A stretch of 64,000 nucleotides of DNA, taken from positions 1 to 64,000 of the forward strand of contig NZ_QTPP01000024.1 of NCBI RefSeq assembly GCF_003853415.1. Direction: 5' to 3'. Below the pieces are notes generated by a model that was not told the DNA's origin, made no database searches, and saw only the letters and a list, made by a program, of their open reading frames with translations. A program made the translations under genes and the position numbers. Within the stretch, counting starts at the first letter, position 1. Each line of letters starts with the position of its first letter. Below, in pieces: positions 1 to 8,317 of this stretch. This stretch comes from Burkholderia sp. Bp9142. Its GTDB lineage: Bacteria; Pseudomonadota; Gammaproteobacteria; Burkholderiales; Burkholderiaceae.

Positions 1-2
1 AG

Positions 3-734
3 GCGGGTACGGCCGACCTGGACGCGGTGAACGTATCGCAACTGAAGTCGTCGGGCCTGATCGGCGAAGACGGCAAGTCGCTGGCTGCAATCACGTACGA
101 CAAGAACGCGGACGGCACACCGAACTACAAGTCGGCGACGCTGGCGGGCGAAGGCGGCACGAAGCTGTCGAACGTGAAGGCCGGTACGGCGGACATGGAC
201 GCGGTGAACGTATCGCAACTGAAGTCGTCGGGCCTGATCGGCGAAGATGGCAAGTCGCGTGCCGCAGTGACGTACGACAAGAGCGCGGACGGTACGCCGA
301 ACTACAAGTCGGCGACGTTGGCGGGCGAAGGCGGTACGAAGCTGTCGAACGTGAAGGCCGGTACGGCCGACATGGACGCGGTGAACGTGTCGCAGTTGAA
401 GTCGTCGGGCCTGATCGGCGAAGACGGCAAGTCGCTGGCTGCAATTACGTACGACAAGAACGCGGATGGCAAGCCGAATTACAAGCGCGCCACGCTGGCA
501 GGTGAAGGCGGCACGACGCTGTCGAACGTGGCGGCGGGCAAGGCCGACACGGATGCGGTGAACGTATCGCAACTGAAGTCGTCGGGCCTGATCGGCGAGG
601 ATGGCAAGTCGATTGCCGCGGTGACATACGACAAGAAGGCCGACGGTACGCCGAACCACGAGTCGGTGACGCTGGCGGGCAAGACGGGCACGAAGCTGAC
701 GAACGTGAAGGCGGCCGAGTTGTCGGCGACGAGC
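3..734 (+). repeat. 177-bp tandem repeats within the adhesin gene
   Basis: The motif starting GTGAACGTATCGCA recurs at 27, 204, 381 and 558, exactly 177 bp (59 codons) apart. Units 1-3 are nearly identical at DNA level; unit 4 diverges in its second half. The partial unit at 3-26 shows the array extends upstream of the window. A further related unit begins at 948, and more diverged ones near 2436 and 2619. Each unit encodes one stalk segment, so unit number sets adhesin length. Confidence 0.9.
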
Positions 735-3700
735 ACGGACGCGGTGAACGGCTCGCAGCTGTTCGCGACGAACGAGAACCTCGGCAACCTGAAGGACGCG
801 CTGACGGATGGCGGTGTCATCGACGAAACGACGGGTGAATCGCTGGCGGTGGTATACGACAGCACGTCGAAGGACAAGGTGACGCTGGCGGGCAAGGCGG
901 GCACGACGTTGTCGAACGTGGCGGCGGGCAAGGCCGACCTGGATGCAGTGAACGTATCGCAACTGAAGTCGTCGGGTCTGATTGGCGAGGACGGCAAGTC
1001 GATCGCTGCAGTGACCTACGACAAGCATGCGGACGGCACGGCGAACTACAACTCGGTGACGCTGGGCGGCGGGAAGTCGGCTGGTCCGGTGACGCTGTCG
1101 AACGTGGCCAAGGGTAAGGCCGGCACGGACGCCGTGAACGTCGACCAGTTGAACGATCTGGAAGATTCGCTCACCAACGGCTCGATCAAGCTCAAGTACA
1201 TCAAGGTCAACACGATTGGTGGACGCGAAGCAATTGCGAGTGTTCCCGAAAGTGTCGCAATCGGTGCGAACTCTTGGGCGACCCGGCCGGGAACGCTCGC
1301 CTTGGGATCGGGCTCGCGCGCGAACGGTCTCAACTCGGTGGCAATTGGCTACAACTCCATTGCCGACGACGACAATACCGTTTCGGTGGGCGACGCGGAT
1401 TTCAAGCGCCGGATCGTCAACGTCGAAGCAGGCATTGACGACTCGGATGCCGTCACCATGAAGCAGTTGGCCGACGCGATGAATTCCGCCAATACGAAGC
1501 TCGATGCGAAGATGACGCGGATGGTGCGTGACGTCGAATCGAAGCCGGGCAGCTTTGTCGCGATCGAAGGGTTGGGTGCGGACGGCAGCGTGCCGAGCAT
1601 TGCATCGATGAACGGGCGCGATCCCAAATTGGGTACGGCTGCGGCCATCGGCGTAGGGAGTGGCGCCGGCGGGCTCAATACTGTCGCAGTCGGTCTGCAG
1701 GCGGTTGCGAGTTCGGACAACTCGGTGGCGATCGGCAGTATCGCCCAGACGGGTGTTGATCACCCGTATTCGGTGGCGATCGGCAGCATGGTCACGACGA
1801 ATGGCCCGGGCGCATTGGCAATCGGCTCTCGGGCGAAGGCCAACGGCGAAAACGCGGTGGCAGTCGGCAACAACGGCGTGATGGCGCTGGGCAAGAGTTC
1901 GATGGCCATGGGCGACAAGGCTGTGACGAAGGTCGGCACCGTGAACAGCATCGCTATCGGTACGAACGCGAACGTGCAACAGAACGTCGCCGACGCCATC
2001 GCGCTCGGGGCGAACTCGCAGGCGCTTCAGTCGAACAGCATCGCGCTGGGCGCCGGCTCGATCGCGGATCGTGCGAACGCACTGTCGATCGGCTCGGCAG
2101 GCGCTGAGCGGCAGATCGTCCATGTCGCGAAGGGTACACAGGACACCGATGCAGTCAGCCTCGCGCAGCTCAAGGGCCTCGCGGACGTGGTCGGCGGCGG
2201 TACGGGCTTCGACGCGAACGGCGACGTGACCGCACCGACGTACACGATCGACGGCAAGGAGTACCACAACGTCAACGACGCGCTGCAGGCTGCGGCGAAG
2301 AGTGGCGGTGACGGCAGCAGCGGCACGGATCCGAATGCGGTGGCCTATGACGGCGCGCAGAAGGACAAGGTGACGCTGGCCGGCCAGAACGGCACGACGC
2401 TGTCGAACGTGGCAGCAGGCAAGGCCGACACGGATGCAGTCAACGTGTCGCAGCTGAAGTCCTCGGGTCTGATCGACAAGGACGGCAACGCAGTGGCTGC
2501 GATGACGTACGACAAGAACGCGGACGGCACGCCGAACTACCAGTCGGCAACGCTGGCCGGCGTTGGTGGTACGAAGCTGGCGAACGTGGCGGCCGGTACG
2601 GCGGACACGGATGCGGTGAACGTGTCGCAGCTGAAGTCGTCGGGCCTGATCGGCGAGAACGGCAAGGCACTCGCGGCCGTGACCTACGACACGCGTGCCG
2701 ACGGCACCACGAACTTCGCCTCGGTGACGTTCGGGGGCGCGAACGCTGGTGTTCCGGTCGCACTGCACAACGTTGCAGCCGGCACGTCATCGACGGACGC
2801 GGTCAACGTGTCGCAGTTGAAGGGCGTGACCGACATCATCGGCGGTGGTGCGGGCCTCGACGCGGACGGCAAGGTTACCGCGCCGGTCTATAACGTCGAC
2901 GGCAAGGATTACGCGTCGGTCGGTGATGCCATCAAGGCGCTGGAGCAGCGTGAGGGCGGCAACGGCAACGGTACGAACCCGAACGCGGTCGTCTATGACG
3001 ACGCCAGCAAGGCAGCGGTGACGCTGGCTGGTGCGAACGGCACGGTGATTCGTAACGTCGCGGACGGTTCGCTTGCCGATACCAGCACCGAGGCGGTCAA
3101 CGGCCGTCAGGTGAACTTCCTCGCACAGAGCATCGCGGATAGTCTCGGCGGCGGCGCGAAGTTCGACCCGGTGACCGGCGATATCTCGGCGCCGACGTAT
3201 GAACTGACTGCGGCCGATGGCTTGACGAACACGTACGACAACGTCGGCGACGCGTTCAAGCATGTCGACGAGCGCGTGTCGACGCACACGACGCAGATCG
3301 AGACGCTGCAGAAGGGTGTCGCGAATGCGGTTCAGTACGACGACGCAACGCATGCCTCCGTCACGCTCGGTGGCGCAGGTGCGGCGCCCGTCAGGCTGAA
3401 GAACGTCGCGGACGGCGTCGACGAGACCGATGGGGTCAACGTGCGGCAACTGCGTTCGGCCGGCCTGGTCGGTGAAGACGGCAAGCTGCAATCGGCGGTC
3501 GTGTACGACAAGAACGCGGACGGCACGACGAACTACGGTTCGGTGACGCTCGGCGGCGCCGGCGCGGCGACTCCGGTCGCGCTGCACAACGTGGCGGCCG
3601 GCAAGGTTGCGACGGATGCGGTGAACGTCAGCCAGTTGAGTGGCGTGACCGATGCGCTCGGCGGCGGTGCGAAGATCGACGAGGAAACCGGCAAGGTCGT

Positions 3701-4694
3701 CGCGCCGACCTACAACGTCGGTGGCGACAGCTTCCACAACGCAGGCGATGCACTGAACAACATCGACAACCGGGTCACGCAGATCCAGAACAACCTGGGT
3801 GAGGCCACGAAGCTGGTCGGCGCTGTCGCTTACGACAAGAACGGCGACGGCACCGTGAACTTCAACAAGGTGACGCTGGGCAACGGCTTGTCGTCGGGAC
3901 CGGTGGTGCTGACCAACGTCGCGGACGGCAAGAGCCAGTACGACGCCGTGAACTACGGGCAGTTCTCGAAGCTGGAAGGGCGTGTCAAGGATATCGACGA
4001 CCGCCTGACCGTGGCGACCACGCCGGGTGACGGTAACGGCAACAACGGCGGTTCGGGCAAGAACGCCAACGATCTGATCCAGGGCACGGGCGGCAGCGGC
4101 AAGGACAAGGCCGACGTCGTCGCCGCGAAACCGGGCAACGGCAACGGCAACATCGCTGTCGGCTCCGGCTCGCAGATCGTGGACGGCAAGAACAACGCCA
4201 CCGCAATCGGTGCCGGTTCGAAGGTGTCGGCCGACGACGGTACGGCGTTGGGTCACGGCGCGAGCGTGTCGTCCAGCGCGACCAACTCGGTGGCACTGGG
4301 TAACGGTTCGAAGGCGACCGAAGCCAACACCGTGTCGATCGGTTCGGACGGCCACGAGCGCCGGCTCGTCAATGTCGCGGATGCCGTGAACAAGACGGAT
4401 GCCGTCAACAAGGGGCAACTCGACCGGGCGATCGGCGGGATGCAAGGTCAGATCAACGACATGTCGCGCAATGCCTATTCGGGTATCGCGGCGGCCACGG
4501 CGTTGACGATGATTCCGGGCGTCGATCCGGGCAAGACCTTGTCGTTCGGTGTCGGCGGCGGCTCGTACAAGGGCTATCAGGCAGTCGCGATGGGCGGTGA
4601 AGCGCGCATCACGGAAAACCTGAAGATGCGTGCCGGCGTCGGCCTCAGCAGCGGCGGCAATACCTTCGGCGTGGGCGCGTCGTATCAGTGGTAA
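3..4694 (+). CDS. Trimeric autotransporter adhesin (YadA/Hia-like), 5' end outside window
   Basis: A surface adhesin that trimerises and passes through its own C-terminal outer membrane barrel. The frame is already open at base 3, so the start lies upstream; 1564 codons are visible. Counting from the GTG at base 27, residues 1-400 are stalk repeats with the recurring words DAVNVSQLKSSGLIG and VTLAG. YadA-type head repeats (xAIGxxSxA pattern) fall near residues 410-475, 540-695 and 1370-1450, each head run ending in a neck (RRIVNVEAG, RQIVHVAKG, RRLVNVADA). More stalk lies between them. The last 75 residues (from AYSGIAAATALTMIPG to GASYQW) match the YadA anchor, with a terminal aromatic residue as usual for barrels. 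The next gene is an OmpA-type lipoprotein. Family call is secure; ligand unknown. Confidence 0.95.
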   Translation, partial: AGTADLDAVNVSQLKSSGLIGEDGKSLAAITYDKNADGTPNYKSATLAGEGGTKLSNVKAGTADMDAVNVSQLKSSGLIGEDGKSRAAVTYDKSADGTPNYKSATLAGEGGTKLSNVKAGTADMDAVNVSQLKSSGLIGEDGKSLAAITYDKNADGKPNYKRATLAGEGGTTLSNVAAGKADTDAVNVSQLKSSGLIGEDGKSIAAVTYDKKADGTPNHESVTLAGKTGTKLTNVKAAELSATSTDAVNGSQLFATNENLGNLKDALTDGGVIDETTGESLAVVYDSTSKDKVTLAGKAGTTLSNVAAGKADLDAVNVSQLKSSGLIGEDGKSIAAVTYDKHADGTANYNSVTLGGGKSAGPVTLSNVAKGKAGTDAVNVDQLNDLEDSLTNGSIKLKYIKVNTIGGREAIASVPESVAIGANSWATRPGTLALGSGSRANGLNSVAIGYNSIADDDNTVSVGDADFKRRIVNVEAGIDDSDAVTMKQLADAMNSANTKLDAKMTRMVRDVESKPGSFVAIEGLGADGSVPSIASMNGRDPKLGTAAAIGVGSGAGGLNTVAVGLQAVASSDNSVAIGSIAQTGVDHPYSVAIGSMVTTNGPGALAIGSRAKANGENAVAVGNNGVMALGKSSMAMGDKAVTKVGTVNSIAIGTNANVQQNVADAIALGANSQALQSNSIALGAGSIADRANALSIGSAGAERQIVHVAKGTQDTDAVSLAQLKGLADVVGGGTGFDANGDVTAPTYTIDGKEYHNVNDALQAAAKSGGDGSSGTDPNAVAYDGAQKDKVTLAGQNGTTLSNVAAGKADTDAVNVSQLKSSGLIDKDGNAVAAMTYDKNADGTPNYQSATLAGVGGTKLANVAAGTADTDAVNVSQLKSSGLIGENGKALAAVTYDTRADGTTNFASVTFGGANAGVPVALHNVAAGTSSTDAVNVSQLKGVTDIIGGGAGLDADGKVTAPVYNVDGKDYASVGDAIKALEQREGGNGNGTNPNAVVYDDASKAAVTLAGANGTVIRNVADGSLADTSTEAVNGRQVNFLAQSIADSLGGGAKFDPVTGDISAPTYELTAADGLTNTYDNVGDAFKHVDERVSTHTTQIETLQKGVANAVQYDDATHASVTLGGAGAAPVRLKNVADGVDETDGVNVRQLRSAGLVGEDGKLQSAVVYDKNADGTTNYGSVTLGGAGAATPVALHNVAAGKVATDAVNVSQLSGVTDALGGGAKIDEETGKVVAPTYNVGGDSFHNAGDALNNIDNRVTQIQNNLGEATKLVGAVAYDKNGDGTVNFNKVTLGNGLSSGPVVLTNVADGKSQYDAVNYGQFSKLEGRVKDIDDRLTVATTPGDGNGNNGGSGKNANDLIQGTGGSGKDKADVVAAKPGNGNGNIAVGSGSQIVDGKNNATAIGAGSKVSADDGTALGHGASVSSSATNSVALGNGSKATEANTVSIGSDGHERRLVNVADAVNKTDAVNKGQLDRAIGGMQGQINDMSRNAYSGIAAATALTMIPGVDPGKTLSFGVGGGSYKGYQAVAMGGEARITENLKMRAGVGLSSGGNTFGVGASYQW

Positions 4695-4701
4695 GGCGGT
4701 A

Positions 4702-4723
4702 ACGCGGGCCGTTCGGCCCGCGT
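4702..4723 (+). terminator. Hairpin 8 bp after adhesin stop
   Basis: ACGCGGGCC and GGCCCGCGT form a perfect 9-bp stem around a GTTC loop. No U-tract follows, so it may be a weak terminator or an mRNA 3'-end stabiliser. Confidence 0.45.
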
Positions 4724-4730
4724 CATCACC

Positions 4731-4777
4731 TGATGGTTGGCGTGGCGGGCACTTGCGGTCCGCCATGCCAACCATCA
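4731..4777 (+). other. Long inverted repeat between adhesin and OmpA gene
   Basis: Bases 4731-4748 pair with 4760-4777 over 18 bp, with a single G-U wobble (4742/4766) and an 11-nt loop. It follows the shorter hairpin at 4702-4723 and ends about 70 bp before the OmpA-like start. No U-tract is present. It could be an RNA processing or stabilising element, or part of a tandem terminator. Confidence 0.6.
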
Positions 4778-4848
4778 CGCCACGCACGAGCGACTTTGTT
4801 TCCACCGATCAATTTCCACGAGTCCGCCCTCGAGCGGACCGAACCATC

Positions 4849-5577
4849 ATGAAAACACCACAACATTTTGTCAGCCGGGGTCTGCTCGGCGCATTCGTCG
4901 TCCTGCTGAGCGCATGCACGACGCAATCGGGTCCGACGTACACCGTCCGGGCGATCAAGGCACCGGATCAGCCCGGGCCGGTCTTTCGCGTGACTTGCGA
5001 GGGGCTGGTAACCAGCGCTCGCTCGTGTGAAGCGGCCGCGCAGAAAGTCTGTGCCGGCAAGCCGGTCACGCCGCTGCAGGCCGTCGATCGCGTTCGTCGC
5101 GGTGCCGCGATGGGCGACGCGCGCGAATTGACGTTCATGTGCGGCGTGCCGCCTCAGGCGAGCGTCGAGCCTCCCGTTGCGCAACCGCAACCGGTCGTGC
5201 AGCCGCAGCCGGCCGCCGAGCCCATCGCGCAGCGTCAGGTGCTGCTGCAAGGCAGCGCGAACTTCGCGTTCGACAGCGCGGCGCTGACGCCGAGCGCCCG
5301 CCAGGAGCTCAATCGCTTTCTGGACGTGAATCGCGAGGCTCGGTTTCGCCGTGTGACCGTCACGGGCTACACCGATTCGCAAGGTGCGCACGCCCATAAC
5401 GTTCGACTGTCCGAGGCGCGCGCGCGTGCAGTGGTCACGTACCTGCGCACGGGCGGGCTGCAGGCGGAACATTTCACGACCGTCGGCAGGGGGGCGGCAG
5501 AGCCGGTCGCCAGCAATGCGACGGCCGAAGGGCGTGCGCAGAACCGGCGAGTCGAAGTCGAACTCGAGACGGCATAA
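4849..5577 (+). CDS. OmpA-family lipoprotein
   Basis: A 242-residue outer membrane lipoprotein predicted to bind peptidoglycan. The ATG at 4849 is chosen because it opens a lipoprotein signal peptide with lipobox LLSAC (Cys23); the longer open frame upstream has no such signal. Residues about 24-105 carry several cysteines, then a Pro/Gln-rich linker (about 108-130). An OmpA C-terminal domain fills residues 135-242, with the conserved TGYTDSQG (peptidoglycan-binding Asp) and NRRVEVE (Arg) motifs. Its position right behind a trimeric autotransporter gene suggests it helps assemble or anchor that adhesin, which is inference from position. Confidence 0.9.
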   Translation: MKTPQHFVSRGLLGAFVVLLSACTTQSGPTYTVRAIKAPDQPGPVFRVTCEGLVTSARSCEAAAQKVCAGKPVTPLQAVDRVRRGAAMGDARELTFMCGVPPQASVEPPVAQPQPVVQPQPAAEPIAQRQVLLQGSANFAFDSAALTPSARQELNRFLDVNREARFRRVTVTGYTDSQGAHAHNVRLSEARARAVVTYLRTGGLQAEHFTTVGRGAAEPVASNATAEGRAQNRRVEVELETA

Positions 5578-5685
5578 CGAACGGGATTGACGGCTCCGCG
5601 GTCACCGGTGGCGGTTGCCGTGGAGCGAAGATTGAAAATGTCCGAATGACTCCGGGACATCTTGGACTGATACAGGAAAGTAAAA

Positions 5686-7911
5686 ATGGCAGAGCAGAAG
5701 GCAACGACACGACCGTCGCGTCCGACGATCGACACGGTCACCGACAACGTACCGCCGCACACCGGCGTGATTGAAAATGGCGGACTGACCAACGACCCGC
5801 GCCCGACGGTGAGTGGTCGCGGTGACCCTGGCTCGACGATTCATCTTCTGGTGGACGGGGTCGAGGTCGGAACGGTGGTGGTCGGTGCAAACGGGGCATG
5901 GAGCTTCGCGCTCACGCAGCCGCTGCGCGACGGCGAGTATCGTCTGACGGCGCGGGCGAGCAACGAAGTCGGCTTGAGCATACCGTCGACGTCTTACGGC
6001 ATTCAGGTGGACGTGACGCCGCCGTCGCAGCCGAAGATCGAAGCGGCCACGGAGGGCGCGCAGCCGACGCTGTCGGGGCAGGCGGAAGCGTATTCGACGG
6101 TCGCGATCTACGACGGTACGACGCTGCTGGGTACGACGAAAACGAATATCGACGGAACGTGGACCTTCCAGGTGACGTCGCCGCTGTCGAACGGTACGCA
6201 TGCGCTGACTGTGACGGCGACGGACCCGGCGGGCAATACGAGCGCGCGCTCGGACGGCTTCGACGTGACAGTGGGGCCGGAGGTGCCGCCCGTGCCGCTG
6301 GCGAAGGCCGTGCTCGACGACATGGGACACGACAGCGGCAACTTCAATTTCGACCGACTGACGAACGACGGAACGGCGGGCCGTTTGTTGACCGGCCATC
6401 TGACCGCGGCACTGGCAGCCGGCGAGAAGGTACAGGTGTCGACGGACGGCGGTCGCACCTGGTTCGATGCGCAGATGAAGTCGGACGGCACGTGGGTGGC
6501 GACTGATCCCAATACGCATGCGAGCAACTGGACGATCCAGACAAGGGTGGTCAACAGCGATGGCGTGGCAGGCGAGTCGAACGCTTACGACGTGATGCTC
6601 GACACGACGGCGCCAAACGCGCCGGACAGCCTCACGTTCGACGTGACGACCGGTATCGTGCACGTCGGCATTTCCAAAACGGGTGTCGCCGCAGGCGAAG
6701 TGGTTCGGGTCATCGTCGGAAACTACACGATCGATCACACGCTGACACAACAGGAAATTGCGTCCGGCAAGATCGACGTTCAGATCCCGAGTTCCGTGCG
6801 GGCGGCACTAGGTGCCGATTGGAACGGTGAAACCAGAGTATCCGCCGCGGTGATCGATCTCGCCGGGAATTCGTCGGAGTGGCGGTGGGCCGAATGGAAA
6901 GCCCGCTCCTACGATTTCAACGGGAACGGTTCCTTGCGATACGTCGGTGCCATGCTGAACTATGACGGACTCGATGTGACCGCAACCATGAACTCCAAAG
7001 GCCAGATGCAGGCGGGGGACAGCTATTCGGGCGGCACGAATAATGGTGAGTTGTCGTTCGCAGGCGGTATCAAGTTCAGCTTGAAGGCGGGCAACGCTCA
7101 TCGAATCGATTTCGATTTTAAGAACATCCAACCGGGTATGGGTGAGGGGCTGCAGCTGAATGCTGCCGTTACCTACTTGGACAAGAACGGAAAAGTCATC
7201 GGTACCCAAAAATTGTTGGGATACTCATGGACAACCCACACCTTCATTGCGCCGGAGGGCACGGAAATCGATTCATTTATTGTTACGAGTGACAAGTCAT
7301 CGGATCGCTTTAAAGGCTACAACTCGATCTACTTGTCCAATCTGACGCTTGACAAGGACGGCGGCGATAGCGGCATATGGCAGACCGGGGTTGAGCCGGT
7401 GCATGAAAATCAGATCATCGTCGAGCTGTCGGGCGCATATCACGGTGGCGCTGGCAATGACATCTTCAGTGTGGCCGACGTCAGATATTTCGACGGTGCC
7501 GGTGCCGGCGTACATGGCGGGGCGGGTACGGATACGTTGAAGCTGACCGGCCTTGGCCAGACGCTTGATCTGTCGAAGCTGCTGAACGTCGGCGGCCACG
7601 ACAAGATCACGTCGATCGAGATCATCGATATCACCGGCACGGGTAACAACACGCTGAAGCTGTCGATGCGTGACGTGCTGGAACTCGGGCACGAGAACGT
7701 GTTCCGAAACGATGGTCACACGCAGTTGATGGTGAACGGGAACGCCGGCGATCGGGTCGAGTTGTCGGGCATGAGTGGCCTTGCTCAGGGTGGTGAGTGG
7801 ACGAACAAGGGGCTGGTTGCGATCAACGGCCAGGCCTATACGCTGTACGAGAACGCGGCGCTGCACGTCGAACTGCTCGTGCAGTCGGCCGTGTCGACCC
7901 AACTGACCTGA
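5686..7911 (+). CDS. Ig-like repeat protein, predicted type I secretion substrate
   Basis: A 741-residue protein without an N-terminal signal peptide. Residues 8-400 are bacterial Ig-like domains, seen as repeated blocks with DGxW(S/T)F and linkers such as DVTPPSQP and DTTAPNAP. Residues about 402-565 form a different beta-rich domain with no family I can name. The C-terminal 160 residues hold glycine/aspartate-rich words (GGAGNDIFS, GGAGTDTLK) and the TSIEIIDITGTGNNTL block typical of type I secretion target domains. AGGAAAG lies just ahead of the ATG. The ABC, HlyD and TolC-type genes directly downstream make it their likely cargo. Probably an adhesin or matrix protein, but much shorter than LapA-type giants. 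Confidence 0.85.
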   Translation: MAEQKATTRPSRPTIDTVTDNVPPHTGVIENGGLTNDPRPTVSGRGDPGSTIHLLVDGVEVGTVVVGANGAWSFALTQPLRDGEYRLTARASNEVGLSIPSTSYGIQVDVTPPSQPKIEAATEGAQPTLSGQAEAYSTVAIYDGTTLLGTTKTNIDGTWTFQVTSPLSNGTHALTVTATDPAGNTSARSDGFDVTVGPEVPPVPLAKAVLDDMGHDSGNFNFDRLTNDGTAGRLLTGHLTAALAAGEKVQVSTDGGRTWFDAQMKSDGTWVATDPNTHASNWTIQTRVVNSDGVAGESNAYDVMLDTTAPNAPDSLTFDVTTGIVHVGISKTGVAAGEVVRVIVGNYTIDHTLTQQEIASGKIDVQIPSSVRAALGADWNGETRVSAAVIDLAGNSSEWRWAEWKARSYDFNGNGSLRYVGAMLNYDGLDVTATMNSKGQMQAGDSYSGGTNNGELSFAGGIKFSLKAGNAHRIDFDFKNIQPGMGEGLQLNAAVTYLDKNGKVIGTQKLLGYSWTTHTFIAPEGTEIDSFIVTSDKSSDRFKGYNSIYLSNLTLDKDGGDSGIWQTGVEPVHENQIIVELSGAYHGGAGNDIFSVADVRYFDGAGAGVHGGAGTDTLKLTGLGQTLDLSKLLNVGGHDKITSIEIIDITGTGNNTLKLSMRDVLELGHENVFRNDGHTQLMVNGNAGDRVELSGMSGLAQGGEWTNKGLVAINGQAYTLYENAALHVELLVQSAVSTQLT

Positions 7912-8074
7912 TCCGCAGGCGCGGGTCGGAATCGCGCCGGACCAAGATGTGGTTCCGTCCCGCCGAACCGGTGCCAGCGGCCCGGTTTCTTCATAGTTTC
8001 TCCATGCGCAACCTGCAGCGAATTGCGGGCTGCGCATGTCTGCACATTCAATACCCACCCCCCCATTCGAACTT

Positions 8075-8165
8075 GTCCCAATGGATCTGGATCCCTTTTG
8101 GGACTCGTCCCATTTTTGCATCCGGGCACATTTCGTAAAGTTGTTGCGTTCCTGTCGCAGTCCCA
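8075..8165. promoter_or_regulatory. Cluster of GTCCCA repeats upstream of the ABC gene
   Basis: The 406-bp gap 7912-8317 has no convincing gene. It contains GTCCCA at 8075, 8107 and 8160 and the inverted copy TGGGAC at 8099. The pair 8075-8081 / 8098-8104 (GTCCCAA / TTGGGAC) is a perfect 7-bp inverted repeat with a 16-nt spacer. This arrangement resembles an operator, but no cognate regulator is known to me. Confidence 0.35.
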
Positions 8166-8317
8166 TCGGCGTGCTGCGATAGCCATCCCGTCCGGTCATG
8201 CGACGGGAGACTCCGCCGCATCGATGTATGCGCCTACCCTGTCGCTCGCGTGAAGCAGCCGCGTCCTGGAGTGCGCCAGGGTTCCGTGAATTCCAGTGGC
8301 CAGATAACGATTTCGAT

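Noticed and set aside
3..734. Possible CRISPR-like array
   Set aside because: The repeats are 177 bp, continuous without spacers, and in frame within an adhesin.
2787..4805. 672-codon open frame on the minus strand opposite the adhesin
   Set aside because: It is antisense to a clear trimeric autotransporter; its product is Arg/Val/Asp-rich with no domain, as expected from reverse reading of high-GC coding DNA.
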